Assembly: GCF_010550245.1 (NCBI RefSeq)
Contig: NZ_JAAGLU010000005.1
Coordinates: 248,001 to 312,000 of the forward strand
Source: Streptomyces sp. SID12501
Lineage (GTDB): Bacteria; Actinomycetota; Actinomycetes; Streptomycetales; Streptomycetaceae
Length of the DNA stretch: 64,000 nt
Direction: 5' to 3'
Part shown: positions 17,277-26,584 of the stretch, one piece after another
Numbering within the stretch: the stretch's first letter is position 1
Layout of the letters: the number at the start of each line of letters is the position of its first letter
Made by a program: the position numbers and the translations under genes
Notes under the pieces: generated by a model
Seen by the model: the letters and a program-made list of their open reading frames with translations, nothing else
Databases searched by the model: none
Told to the model about the DNA's origin: nothing

Positions 17277-18032
17277 TCACGTACTGGACTGCGGCGCGAG
17301 CTGCCAGCGGTACAGCACCGCCCGCTCGACGGCGCTCCAGGTCGTACTGGTGACCATGTAGAGCGCGGCGGCCAGCGGCATCACGGCCACGGAGAAGAGC
17401 GTGAAGAAGGACATGAAGGGCGCGAACCTCGCGGCGGACGCGAGCCCGGGCACCGCCTCACCACCACCGGCGGTCACCGACATCGGGTTGGCCGCCATCA
17501 CCAGCTTCATACGCCGGTAGTTGAAGGTGGCGACGGCCGCGACGAGGACGAACAGCCCGAGGTAGACGAGCCCGGCGGCCCCGAGGATCCCGTCACCGCC
17601 GAGCGCGTCGGCCCAGCGCTCGCCGAGCGGCGCGGCGAACAGCTGGTGGGTGAGCAGACCGTTGGCCCGGCCGCCTATCTCCGGGTTGGAGAAGAGGTGG
17701 TAGAGCAGGAAGAACGCCGGCAGCTGGAACAAGCTCGGGAAGCACCCCGACAGCGGTGAGACCTTCTCCTCGGCGTGCAGTGCCATGACGGCCTGCTGGA
17801 GCTTCTTGGGGTCCTTCGCGTGCTGTTTCCGCAGCTCGGCGACCCTCGGCTGCAGCGCGGCGCGCGCCCGCTGGCCACGCGCCGCCGCACGGGACAGGGG
17901 ATGCACGAGGAGTCGTACGAACGCGGTGAACAGGACGATCGCGACGGCGGCGGAGGATGCGTGGAAGAAGGGCTGGAGCAGGTCGGCGAGATGTGCGACC
18001 AGGCCCGCGAAAGCGGACAGGAAGGTGGACAT
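17277..18032 (-). CDS. YidC/Oxa1-type membrane insertase (short paralogue)
   Basis: 251 residues, ATG at 18030-18032 after GGAGGG. It carries the YidC core: hydrophobic segments at about 25-48, the arginine-containing groove around VRLLVHPLSRAA, the coiled cytosolic loop QRARAALQPRVAEL, then GCFPSLFQLPAFFLLYHLF and three further membrane helices. It is shorter than the housekeeping YidC and lacks the oriC-region context, so it is likely an accessory insertase. The DUF6412 gene lies 94 bases upstream on the same strand. Confidence 0.9.
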   Translation of the reverse strand: MSTFLSAFAGLVAHLADLLQPFFHASSAAVAIVLFTAFVRLLVHPLSRAAARGQRARAALQPRVAELRKQHAKDPKKLQQAVMALHAEEKVSPLSGCFPSLFQLPAFFLLYHLFSNPEIGGRANGLLTHQLFAAPLGERWADALGGDGILGAAGLVYLGLFVLVAAVATFNYRRMKLVMAANPMSVTAGGGEAVPGLASAARFAPFMSFFTLFSVAVMPLAAALYMVTSTTWSAVERAVLYRWQLAPQSST

Positions 18033-18126
18033 GGGTGAGCCCTCCGAGGGGTCTCGTCGTGCCGGGGATGAGGAGAGAACCGGCGTGACGACCCACGCGT
18101 GTACAGAGAACGTGGTGCTGTGTGCC

Positions 18127-18450
18127 CTACGCGGTGGCCGTCGGGAGGGCGAGTCCGGGGGCACGGGGGCGGGTACGGCCGCGGGCGTCGGGGTCCCGTT
18201 GCGGCAGGAAGGCCGTACGTCGGGCACGGTCGCGGATGGCCGTACGGACCCGGGTGGGCGGCACGGCGGGCGCGCAGCGCGAGGCGATGAGTGAGCAGGC
18301 GGCGAACGCGGACCCGGCCGCGGCGGTCGCCGCGAGGGCGACGGCCGCGGAGAGGCTGCCCGCGTCGAGCAGCGCGACCTCGATGAGCAGCAGGAACAGC
18401 GCGGCGGCGGTACGCGGGTTCACCAGGACCGGACTCCAGCTCCGGATCAT
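18127..18450 (-). CDS. DUF6412 small membrane protein
   Basis: 107 residues, ATG 18450 with AGGGGGG upstream. Two hydrophobic helices (about 15-32 and 36-56) are followed by a basic Arg-rich tail. DUF6412 genes often sit directly before an accessory yidC in Streptomyces, as here, which suggests a joint role in membrane protein insertion. The function is unknown. The upstream sequence 18451-18530 has a 9-base repeat (TCTCGCACT-like units) and CTGTTCGTTATACAG (18513-18527), whose CTGT/ACAG ends could be an operator. Confidence 0.7.
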   Translation of the reverse strand: MIRSWSPVLVNPRTAAALFLLLIEVALLDAGSLSAAVALAATAAAGSAFAACSLIASRCAPAVPPTRVRTAIRDRARRTAFLPQRDPDARGRTRPRAPGLALPTATA

Positions 18451-18542
18451 GCCCACGCCCCCCTCTCGTACGTCTCGCACTTCTCGCACTTCTCGTACGG
18501 TTGTCTGCCCTGCTGTTCGTTATACAGGATGCCCGGTTCGGC

Positions 18543-19331
18543 TCAGCGAGGCCGCATCGACGTGAGCTTGGCCCAGACGACCAGACGGTAGCGGGACGTG
18601 TACTCCGGGGTGCAGGTGGTGAGGGTGAGGTAGTAGCCGGGGGTGCGGTAGCCGTAGGCCGGCCTGACGGTGGAGCGGGGGATGGCCCTGATCACGCCGT
18701 CGTCGCGGGCGGAGGTCTGCGGAAGGGCCCGGTCGACGGTGTACGAGTAGACCGCGTCGGCCGTCTCGACCTGGACGGCGTCCCCGCGCCGCAGCCGGTT
18801 GATGTACCGGAAGGGTTCGCCGTGGGTGTTGCGATGCCCGGCGAGGGCGAAGTTCCCTGCCTGGCCCGGCTGTTGGGTGCCGGGGTAGTGGCCGACGTAC
18901 CCCTTGTTGAGTACGGCCGACTTGCTGACGCCCTCGGCGACAGGCACGCGGAGACCGAGCCGGGGGATGCTGAGGATGGCGTACGCCTGGGACCAACTGG
19001 GCGTGGAGGAGCTTGAGTTGGCGAGGCGGGCGCCGTCCCGGCCGACGGTGCCGGAAGTTTCGGAGGAGCCGGAGCCGCTTTCCGGACTCGCCGGACCCCC
19101 TGAACTCCCGCCGGGACTCGCGGGGTTCCCCCACTCCTCCTCCAGGGACCGGACTTCCCGTTGGGCGCCCTGTTCGGCCTGGCGGTTGGTCCACCACAGC
19201 TGGTGGACGACGAGGAGCGCGAGGACGGTGCCGAGGGTGACGAGGAGTTCGCCGCAGCTCCACAGCGCGCGGCGGCGGAGTGCGCGCCGGCGGAGTGTGC
19301 GGTGCCGTACCACAGGAGCCCGAGCCCGCAT
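18543..19331 (-). CDS. srtE: Class E sortase
   Basis: 262 residues, ATG 19331 after GGAGGCG. A basic cytosolic N-terminus, one membrane helix (about 29-45), a Ser/Gly/Pro-rich linker and the sortase barrel follow. The catalytic residues are H166 in LAGHRNTHG, C240 in LTLTTCTPEYTSRYRL and R247. The TCTPEYTSRYR signature is typical of class E, which links LAxTG proteins (including long chaplins) to the wall. The LAxTG protein at 10936-11730 is a likely substrate. Several class E sortases may exist in the genome, so the symbol is generic. Confidence 0.9.
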   Translation of the reverse strand: MRARAPVVRHRTLRRRALRRRALWSCGELLVTLGTVLALLVVHQLWWTNRQAEQGAQREVRSLEEEWGNPASPGGSSGGPASPESGSGSSETSGTVGRDGARLANSSSSTPSWSQAYAILSIPRLGLRVPVAEGVSKSAVLNKGYVGHYPGTQQPGQAGNFALAGHRNTHGEPFRYINRLRRGDAVQVETADAVYSYTVDRALPQTSARDDGVIRAIPRSTVRPAYGYRTPGYYLTLTTCTPEYTSRYRLVVWAKLTSMRPR

Positions 19332-19464
19332 GCGTACGCCTCCTCCGCGCCCTCACATGGGTCGGCCGCACCATAGGCCAGACCTCGCGAAGTCACCAGA
19401 CCTGCCCCTCCCCCACTGCGGCCCCTGTCCGGCCCCTCCCTGTGAGCCCCCTTTGTCCAATGGT

Positions 19465-19482
19465 TTTAGAAAGCGCTGTCAC
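19465..19482 (+). promoter_or_regulatory. Probable LacI-family operator before the GH30 gene
   Basis: The stretch around TAGAAAGCGCTGTCA is centred on the palindromic core AGCGCT (19472-19477), the usual half-site arrangement of LacI/CebR-type sugar regulators. It lies about 90 bases before the galactanase start, which suggests induction by a sugar. Confidence 0.5.
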
Positions 19483-19563
19483 AACTCTCGACAACCCCAC
19501 GCGCCGCACCTGATGCTTCCTTCTGGCATGAACGGGGCAGGTCAGAATCCGGACGGAGAAGCC

Positions 19564-21039
19564 ATGATCCGACGCAGATCTCTGCTGGCCGCGGCAGGAG
19601 GCACTGTCCTCGGCAGCGCCCTGGCGACGGGCACCGCACGGGCCGACGCGACCATCACCGTCAACCCCGCGACGAAGTACGGGACTTGGGAAGGCTGGGG
19701 CACCTCGCTCGCCTGGTGGGCGAACGTGTTCGGCGCCCGGGACGACTTCGCGGACCTCTTCTTCACCACCAAGTCGGTGACGTACAACGGGACTTCGCTG
19801 CCCGGCCTGGGCCTGAACATCGCCCGCTACAACCTCGGCGCGTCCAGCTGGAACAGCGTGGGCGGCACGAGCATGGTGGCGTCGGCGAACATCCCGGCGT
19901 ACAAGCAGATCGAGGGCTACTGGCAGGACTGGAACAACGAGGACCCCACGTCCTCGGCCTGGGACTGGAGCGCCGACGCGACGCAGCGGGCGGCGCTGAC
20001 GAAGGCGGTGGCACGCGGAGCCACGACCGAACTGTTCGCCAACTCGCCGATGTGGTGGATGTGTTCGAACCACAACCCGTCGGGCGCCTCGGGCGGCGGC
20101 AACAACCTCCAGACCTGGAACTACCGCCAGCACGCCTCGCACCTGGCCGCCGTGGCCCTGTACGCCAAGAACAACTGGGGCGTGAACTTCGCGACGGTGG
20201 ACCCGTTCAACGAGCCTTCGGCGAGCTGGTGGACGGCCACCGGTACGCAGGAGGGCTGCCACATGGACGCGTCGGTCCAGGCCGCCGTACTGCCCTACAT
20301 GAGAAGCGAGTTGGACACCCGAGGCCTGACGGGGATCAAGATCTCGGCCTCGGACGAGACCAGCTACGACGTGGCCCGCACGACCTGGGCGGCCTTCGGA
20401 TCGTCCACGAAGGCCCTGGTGAACCAGGTGAACGTGCACGGCTACCAGGGTTCGGGGGGCCGCCGCGACCTCCTGTACACGGACGTGGTGACGACGTCCG
20501 GCAAGAAGCTCTGGAACTCGGAGACGGGCGACAAGGACGCGACCGGCCTGACCCTGGCGTCGAACCTCCTCTACGACTTCCGCTGGCTGCACCCCACGGC
20601 CTGGGTCTACTGGCAGGTCATGGACCCGACGGCGGGCTGGGCGATGATCGCCTACGACCCGACCACCCTCCAGCCGACGACGGTCCAGACGAAGCACTAC
20701 GTGATGGCCCAGTTCAGCCGCCACATCCGCCCCGGCATGACGATCCTCGACACGGGCGTCAGCTACGCGGTGGCGGCGTACGACGCGAGCGCGAAGCGCC
20801 TGGTGATCGTGGCCCTGAACACGTCCACGTCGGCCCAGACCCTGACCTTCAACCTCGGCGGCTTCACCACGGTGACGGGCGGCACGGGCGGCCTGGTCCC
20901 GCGCTGGAACACGGTGACCGGTGGCGGCGGCGACCTCTACACGGCCCGCTCGGACAGGTACCTGAGCGGCAAGACGGTGGCGGTGCCGTTCGCGGCGGGC
21001 GCGGTGCAGACGTTGCAGGTGGACGGGGTCACCATCTGA
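19564..21039 (+). CDS. Secreted GH30-family beta-1,6-galactanase-like hydrolase
   Basis: 491 residues, ATG 19564 after CGGAG. A Tat signal (RRRSLLAAAGG, cleavage near TARADA) precedes a TIM-barrel hydrolase and a small beta-sandwich. Typical motifs are YGTWEGWGTSLAWWA at the mature N-terminus, the acid/base E217 in DPFNEPS and the nucleophile E320 in LWNSETGD. The WGTSLAWWA start and the domain pair fit the GH30 endo-beta-1,6-galactanase subgroup. It probably degrades plant arabinogalactan side chains outside the cell and is controlled by the LacI-type site upstream. Confidence 0.85.
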   Translation: MIRRRSLLAAAGGTVLGSALATGTARADATITVNPATKYGTWEGWGTSLAWWANVFGARDDFADLFFTTKSVTYNGTSLPGLGLNIARYNLGASSWNSVGGTSMVASANIPAYKQIEGYWQDWNNEDPTSSAWDWSADATQRAALTKAVARGATTELFANSPMWWMCSNHNPSGASGGGNNLQTWNYRQHASHLAAVALYAKNNWGVNFATVDPFNEPSASWWTATGTQEGCHMDASVQAAVLPYMRSELDTRGLTGIKISASDETSYDVARTTWAAFGSSTKALVNQVNVHGYQGSGGRRDLLYTDVVTTSGKKLWNSETGDKDATGLTLASNLLYDFRWLHPTAWVYWQVMDPTAGWAMIAYDPTTLQPTTVQTKHYVMAQFSRHIRPGMTILDTGVSYAVAAYDASAKRLVIVALNTSTSAQTLTFNLGGFTTVTGGTGGLVPRWNTVTGGGGDLYTARSDRYLSGKTVAVPFAAGAVQTLQVDGVTI

Positions 21040-21055
21040 GTCGCTGAGGAGTGGC

Positions 21056-21167
21056 CGAGGCGTTGGTGAGAAGCCGGCGAGAAGTCGGCAAGGGAGCCGG
21101 CGAGGGAGTCGGCGAGGGGCTGCTGAGGAGTTGCCGAGGAGGGGAGGCACCGGGCCGGAGTGCCTCC
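21056..21167. terminator. Repeat tract and hairpin after the GH30 gene
   Basis: Imperfect 11-12-base units (GAGAAGTCGGC, GAGGGAGTCGGC) fill 21065-21120. They are followed by an 8-bp stem GGAGGCAC/GTGCCTCC (21143-21150 and 21160-21167), a plausible terminator. Confidence 0.5.
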
Positions 21168-21246
21168 CGGTGGCTTCGCTCCTCCTCGGAGATCCCTCTC
21201 ATGGCTGCCACTCTTCTTTGACGGGCGTCGGCAGTACGGTGATCTC

Positions 21247-22266
21247 ATGCGCCCCGACACGCCTCAGGAAAACGTCGACCACATCGCCGAAGCGGCCCGC
21301 CTGGAGCGGACCGCCGGCCTCTACCCCGAGGACGCCGAACACCTGCTCGTGCAGGCCTCGGCCCACCTGGAACTGGCCGGCGACCGCCCCGCCGCGTCCG
21401 CCCTGTACGACCGCCTGCTGCAATCCCCCGGTTCCCTGGAGAACCCCCACCTCGTGCGGGCCCTCAAGGCGTCGAACCTGTGGGAGTACGGCCACGAGGC
21501 GGAGGCCCGAGCGATCATCGACGGCGTCCGCGCGGCCGGCCCGCGCGACCCGGCGCCCTGGGTGATCGTCGCGGAGTCCCTGGAGTCCCACGACGAGTTG
21601 GAAGCGGCCCAGGAGACGTTCACGGAGGCGGCCCGCCTGCTGATCTCGGACGCGCAGGAACCCCCGTACTCGACCCATCCGCTCCTCTACGGCCGCCACC
21701 GCGTACGCCGGATGCTGGGCGCCGCCCACGACGAATGGGACACCCTGGCCGACACGCTCCACTCGTCGCCGGTGTCGCTGGACGAGCTCCACGACCCCAA
21801 GCGGGTCTGGTCCCTGGGCTCGGACAACCCGGCGGAGCTGCAGGCGGAGATCTCCCGCCTACGGGCCGAACTGGGCGCGTTCAGGGAGGCGCTGTCCCGC
21901 CCGTTCCCGGTGGCGGTCCTGCACTGGCCGGCGGCGGAACTGGCGGAACTGGTCGCCGCGTATCCCGACCTGGCGGACGAATACCCCTCGCACGAGGAGC
22001 ACCTCGCGACGATAGAGGCGTCCCTGCGGGAGCTGGCGGCTTCCGGCACGGCGAACCTGGGGATCGTCACGGGAACGGTGCCTTCCTACGAGGCGTTCGC
22101 GGCGTCGGAGGGCGCGTCGCCGGGGGCTGCCGAGTTGCTGCCGCAGTACGCGACGACCTTGGCGGCCCGGGGGAAGGCCGTGGGGTGGCCTCCGCAGCGG
22201 GGGACGGTTTGTTGGTGCGGGTCGGGGACCGCTTACGAGGGGTGCCACGGACGGGTGGCGGTGTAG
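21247..22266 (+). CDS. TPR-like protein with C-terminal SEC-C metal-binding motif
   Basis: 339 residues, ATG 21247 without a strong ribosome site. The first 200 residues form helical hairpins resembling tetratricopeptide repeats (HLLVQASAHLELAGD, PAPWVIVAESLE). The C-terminus VCWCGSGTAYEGCHGR is a SEC-C zinc-binding motif (CxCGSGxxxxxCH) as at the SecA tail. Such proteins are common in Streptomyces and have no assigned role. The protein probably binds zinc and a protein partner. Confidence 0.8.
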   Translation: MRPDTPQENVDHIAEAARLERTAGLYPEDAEHLLVQASAHLELAGDRPAASALYDRLLQSPGSLENPHLVRALKASNLWEYGHEAEARAIIDGVRAAGPRDPAPWVIVAESLESHDELEAAQETFTEAARLLISDAQEPPYSTHPLLYGRHRVRRMLGAAHDEWDTLADTLHSSPVSLDELHDPKRVWSLGSDNPAELQAEISRLRAELGAFREALSRPFPVAVLHWPAAELAELVAAYPDLADEYPSHEEHLATIEASLRELAASGTANLGIVTGTVPSYEAFAASEGASPGAAELLPQYATTLAARGKAVGWPPQRGTVCWCGSGTAYEGCHGRVAV

Positions 22267-22663
22267 GGGGCGAGGGCGAGGCCGGCGAGAGGGCACGGTC
22301 GGGTGGGGCAGCCGGGGGCAACGGCTTCCGGGGAGGTCTCACCCGACGGCCGACCGTTGGCCGATGGCCGATGGCCGGGAATTGGCCGACAGTCAGGGGT
22401 CGGCGCGTCCGGGTCTTCAGCCCACTTCCCGCCCGTTGTAGTGATCGGTCGGATCCAGTAGCGTCACCCGACATGAACACCGGACCGGCGCAGCGACGCC
22501 ACCCACGGATCGGCTATCCGGTGGAGAGCTGATCACGCGGCGGGTGCGAAGAAGACACCCGCTCGGTTCGGCACCCAGTTCGGCACGCGGACCTCCCAGT
22601 GCTTGTGCATCACGAGTCCCAATTCCGTGTCGGGCAATGCCGAACAATACTGAGGTCAGCCGA
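22267..22663. other. Intergenic region, no gene recognised
   Basis: This holds a short repeat of TTGGCCGATGGCCGATGGCC type (22353-22390). A TTGTAG/TAGCGT pair spaced 17 bases (from 22436) could be a promoter for the VOC gene. Confidence 0.3.
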
Positions 22664-23038
22664 GTGACAGTCACGTTCAACCACACCATCATCGCAGCCA
22701 AGGACCGCCAGGAGTCGGCCCGTTTCTTCCGAGAGCTGCTGGAACTGCCGGAAGCGCCCTCCTGGGGCCCGTTCACCAACATCCAGCTCAGCGACGGGGT
22801 GTTGCTGCAGTTCGCCGAGCCGCCGGTGGACATCCAGATGCAGCACTACGCGTTCCTGATCGACGACGAGCTGTTCGACCGGGCATACCAGCGGCTCTGT
22901 GCCGACGGCATCGAGCACTGGGCCGACCCCCAGATGCGACGCCCTGGCGAGACCAACACCGAGCACGGCGGCCGGGGCGTGTACTTCAAGGACCCCGGCG
23001 GCCACGCGATCGAGCTGATCACGCGCCCGTACCTGTAG
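22664..23038 (+). CDS. VOC (glyoxalase/dioxygenase) superfamily protein
   Basis: 124 residues from GTG 22664, which has GAGG 8 bases before it. An in-frame ATG at 22637 has no ribosome site. One full vicinal-oxygen-chelate module shows FNHTIIAAKDRQESARFFREL, the metal-ligand candidates H in MQHYAFL and E in HAIELIT, and GVYFKDPGGHAIEL. Members range from glyoxalases to resistance proteins. No specific substrate can be assigned. Confidence 0.85.
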   Translation: MTVTFNHTIIAAKDRQESARFFRELLELPEAPSWGPFTNIQLSDGVLLQFAEPPVDIQMQHYAFLIDDELFDRAYQRLCADGIEHWADPQMRRPGETNTEHGGRGVYFKDPGGHAIELITRPYL

Positions 23039-23188
23039 GCCGTACTGGTAACCCGTATCCGTAGGTAGGGCGAAGCCTGGTCGGGCAGGCCTTCAGAGGC
23101 CCGCCCGACCAGCGCCACGGCCTGGATCCGGTCCAGCACGCCCTGGTAGTCGCTGTTGCGGGGCGATGAGCGGTGGGCGGTCGTGGAC

Positions 23189-24409
23189 CTACGAGGTGCG
23201 CTCCAGGAGGAGAGCCATGCCCTGGCCGCCCGCGGCGACGACGCTGATCAGGGCGGTGCTGAGGTCGTCGTGGCGCAGGGTGGCGAGGGCGGTGGTGGTC
23301 AGCCGGGCTCCGGCCGCGCCGTAGGGCTCGCCCAGGGCGATCGAGCCGCCGTGCGGGTTCATACGCTCGGGCTCCAGCCCGAGTTCGGCGCAGTACGCCA
23401 GGATCTGCGCCGCGAAGGGTTCGTTGCCTGCGACGGTGCCGACGTCTGCCAGGGACAGACCGGCCCTGGTCAGGACGGCGCGGGTCGCGGCGACGGGGAC
23501 CGGGCCCTCGGTCTCGGGAGTGCCCGCGCTGACGGCGGAGGCGAGGATGCGGGCGAGCGGGGTGTGACCGTGGGCGCGAGCGTAGCTCTCGGACATGACG
23601 ACGACCGCCGCGGCTCCGTCGGACAGCGGGGCGCTGTTGCCCGCGGTGACCCTGCCGTCGGGGCGGAACCGTGGCGGCAGGACGGCGAGGCTCTGCTCGG
23701 TCACCCCTGTGCGCGGACAGTCGTCGGCGCTGGCGGTGGTGCCGTCAGGGGCCTTGACCGGGACGATGTCACCGAAGTGGAAGCCCTGGTCGAGGGCTTG
23801 CTGGGTGAGCCGGTGGGAGCGGGCGGCGTAGGCGTCCATGTCGATGCGGGTGATGCCGTACAGGTCGGCGGTGTTCTCGGCGGCGAGTCCCACCGGGATG
23901 TACGGATCGGGGTGCCCGCCCTGTTCGCGTGGGTCGTGCCAGGGGCCCGCGTCGGCCTGTGAACGCCGGATCGTGCGTTGGCCGGCGGTGTGGAAGGCGG
24001 GGTTCTCGGTGCCGGGCCAAGTGTCGGAACTGCCGTGGGCGAGGCGGGACTGCGACTCGACTCCGGCCGCGACGACGACGTCGGCGTCCCCGCAGCGCAC
24101 GGCTTGCGCGGCGATACGGATCGCCTGCAGTGAGGAGGTGCAGAAGCGGTTGACGGTCACGCCGGGCACGTGGTCCCAGCCGAGCAGGACGGCGGCGATC
24201 CGGGCGATGTTGAAGCCCTGTTCACCGCCGGGCAGGGCGCAGCCCACGACCAGGTCCGCCACGTGTCCCGGTGTCAGACCCGGGGTGCGGGCCACGGCTT
24301 CGGCGAGGACACGGGCGAGCAGGTCGTCGGGGCGGACGTCGGCCAGAACGCCCTTGTGGGCGCGTCCGATGGGAGTGCGGACGGCTGAGGTGATCACGGC
24401 GTGCTGCAT
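23189..24409 (-). CDS. Thiolase-family protein lacking the second catalytic cysteine and the GHP histidine
   Basis: 406 residues, ATG 24407-24409. The fold is clear: nucleophile region VNRFCTSSLQAI (C90), GNEPFAAQ (N329), NPHGGSIALGEPYGAAGARL (351-370) and GGQGMALLLE at the end. In active acetyl-CoA acyltransferases the third block reads GHPxGA and the fourth CxGGGQG. Here the histidine is E361 and the cysteine position is V391. Standard thiolysis or Claisen proton shuttling should therefore fail, and a different acyl transfer or condensation is possible. It lies 103 bases after an asparagine synthetase gene on the same strand, suggesting a shared biosynthetic role. Confidence 0.85.
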   Translation of the reverse strand: MQHAVITSAVRTPIGRAHKGVLADVRPDDLLARVLAEAVARTPGLTPGHVADLVVGCALPGGEQGFNIARIAAVLLGWDHVPGVTVNRFCTSSLQAIRIAAQAVRCGDADVVVAAGVESQSRLAHGSSDTWPGTENPAFHTAGQRTIRRSQADAGPWHDPREQGGHPDPYIPVGLAAENTADLYGITRIDMDAYAARSHRLTQQALDQGFHFGDIVPVKAPDGTTASADDCPRTGVTEQSLAVLPPRFRPDGRVTAGNSAPLSDGAAAVVVMSESYARAHGHTPLARILASAVSAGTPETEGPVPVAATRAVLTRAGLSLADVGTVAGNEPFAAQILAYCAELGLEPERMNPHGGSIALGEPYGAAGARLTTTALATLRHDDLSTALISVVAAGGQGMALLLERTS

Positions 24410-24512
24410 GGCGGTGGCGGCGTCCTGTGCGTCTCGGCGAAGAGGAATGAAGAGAAGGAGGGAAGGAGGGGGACGGGAATGCGGGACGGCGATGCCGGGA
24501 TGGGGAGGGCGG

Positions 24513-26336
24513 TCAGAGATGGAGGGTGGGGCGGTGGGTGCGCAGCCAGTGGTCCAGGTCCAGGACGAGTTCCAGTCCCTCGCGGGGGAAGCGGTCCGCG
24601 CCGGTGGATTCGAGGAGCAGGCGGCGTACGGCGGCGGTGTCCAGCAGATCGGTGGCGGGGCCGGCCTCGGTCAGGAGGCGGTCGACCTGGGTGGTGAGGG
24701 CTGCGCGGTAGGCGGGGTCGCGGACCATCGGGTAGGGGCTCTTGCGGCGGGCCAGGACCGGTCCCGGGAGCAGGTCGGCGACGGCGGCGCGCAGCAGGCT
24801 CTTCTCGCGGCCGTCGAAGGTCTTCATGTCCCAGGGGGTGTTGAAGACGTACTCGACCAGACGGTGATCCAGGAACGGCACCCGCACCTCCAGGCCGACG
24901 CCCATGCTGAGGCGGTCGGCGCGGTCCAGCAGGCAGGGCAGGAACCGGGTCAGGTTGAGGTAACTGTCGCGTCGCATCGCGGCTTCCGCGAGGGTGGTTC
25001 CGGGCAGGTGCTCGATCTCGGCGCAGGCGGCCCGGTGGAGTGCGGCACGGTGTGCGGGCAGGTCGAGGGCGGTGGCCAGGGCCGGGTCGAGCAGCCGGGT
25101 CAGGTCCGCGCGGCCCAGCACGCTGTCCCAGGGAAAGGAGGTCGCCGCCGCGGCCTCGGGGGTGAACCAGCGGTAGCCGCCGAAGAGTTCGTCGGCCCCG
25201 TCCCCGGCGAGGGTGACCGGGAAGTCCTCGCGTACCGCGCGGTAGAGCTGGAGCAGCGAGGTGTCGAAGTCCCCGAGCGTCAGCCCGTCGCGCAGGTGAC
25301 CGACCCGGGCACGTCGGTGGGGGTCGGCGAGCCCGTCGGCGTCCAGTCGTACCCGGCGGTGTGAACTGCCCAGGTGGCGCACCATCAACTCGGCGTAGGG
25401 GCCGTCCGGGTCGCGACCCATGGCGTCCCGGTCGGATGCCTGGCCGCCGAGGTCCACCGACAGGGTGTGCAGGGTCCCGGCAGCGGGGCGGGCCAGCGCG
25501 GCGATCGCGCTGGAGTCCAGACCGCCGGACAACAGGACGCTCACCGGTACGTCGGCCGCCAGCTGCCCGGTGACGGCGTCCGCCAGCAGCTGTCGTACCC
25601 GCGCCACCGTGGCGGGCAGGTCGTCACGGTGCTCGGCCGGGGCCAACGACCAGTAGCGGCGGGCGCGTACGCCCTCGGGGGTCAGGGTGACCACGGTGCC
25701 CGGGGCGACCTCGTCCAGCCCGGCGAAAGCGCTGCGTCCGGGTGTTTTGATCATCGGGTGGGCGGACAACAACAGCTCCCGCAGCCCGTCCAGGTCCAGC
25801 CGCGCGGTCACCGCGGGATGCGCCAGTACGGCCTTGGGCTCTGAGCCGAACACCACCGCGTCGCCGGTCCGCGCGTAGCACAGGGGCTTGATCCCGAACC
25901 GGTCCCGTACCAGCGTCAGCCGCCTGGGGCCCGGCTCCCACGCGACGTAGGCGAACATGCCCTCCAGCCGGGCCGGAGCACTTTCACCCCAGGCGTCGAT
26001 CGCGTGCAGGACGACCTCGCTGTCGCTGCGGGTGGTGAACCGGTGCCCGAGGGAGGTCAGTTCCTTCCGCAGCCGGGCATGGTTGTAGACCTCGCCGGTG
26101 AAGGCCACCGCCAGCGCCGTACGTCCGCCGCGCACCAGGGTCATGGGCTGCCGGCCGCCGACCAGGTCCACGGTGGCCAGCCGGGTGTGTCCCAGAGCCG
26201 CCGTCCCCTCCGCCCACACGGCAGAGGCGTCCGGCCCTCGGCACGCCAGAGTCTCGGTCATCTCCTTGAGCGAGGTGTCCTCGGTGCCCTGCGGCACCTG
26301 GCCCGCGAAACCGACATAGCCGACCAGCCCACACAT
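24513..26336 (-). CDS. asnB: Asparagine synthetase (glutamine-hydrolysing), AsnB type
   Basis: 607 residues. The start ATG at 26334-26336 is fixed by the required Met-Cys N-terminus (MCGLVGYVG, C2 nucleophile after Met removal) and by GGGGGAG upstream. The class II glutaminase domain (about 1-210, with RLATVDL, GEVYNH and SDSEV) is followed by the AMP-forming synthetase domain with the PP-loop LLSGGLDSSAI (270-278) and LAGDGADELFGGYRWF. It makes asparagine or amidates another carboxylate using glutamine and ATP. Position beside an odd thiolase and near a di-iron oxidase candidate leaves a specialised-metabolism role open. Confidence 0.9.
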   Translation of the reverse strand: MCGLVGYVGFAGQVPQGTEDTSLKEMTETLACRGPDASAVWAEGTAALGHTRLATVDLVGGRQPMTLVRGGRTALAVAFTGEVYNHARLRKELTSLGHRFTTRSDSEVVLHAIDAWGESAPARLEGMFAYVAWEPGPRRLTLVRDRFGIKPLCYARTGDAVVFGSEPKAVLAHPAVTARLDLDGLRELLLSAHPMIKTPGRSAFAGLDEVAPGTVVTLTPEGVRARRYWSLAPAEHRDDLPATVARVRQLLADAVTGQLAADVPVSVLLSGGLDSSAIAALARPAAGTLHTLSVDLGGQASDRDAMGRDPDGPYAELMVRHLGSSHRRVRLDADGLADPHRRARVGHLRDGLTLGDFDTSLLQLYRAVREDFPVTLAGDGADELFGGYRWFTPEAAAATSFPWDSVLGRADLTRLLDPALATALDLPAHRAALHRAACAEIEHLPGTTLAEAAMRRDSYLNLTRFLPCLLDRADRLSMGVGLEVRVPFLDHRLVEYVFNTPWDMKTFDGREKSLLRAAVADLLPGPVLARRKSPYPMVRDPAYRAALTTQVDRLLTEAGPATDLLDTAAVRRLLLESTGADRFPREGLELVLDLDHWLRTHRPTLHL

Positions 26337-26584
26337 CGTTGGCACTCCCCCGACCCCGGCGAGGGGGCGCATCGCTCGATCCGGATCCAGGACCTCCGCC
26401 CACACTGCGGACACCGACCGCGCGCGCAAGACGAAGACCGGGTGCCGACCCCAGTACGCCGGACACCACCCCGGAAACGACCAGAACCCGGCCAGGTCAC
26501 CTCCTCGTAGGGCGAATCGCCTGAACGAATGCTCGTCCGCTGGTCAGGGGTCGGCGCCGTCGGCTTCCACGGCCTGCGCGGGGT

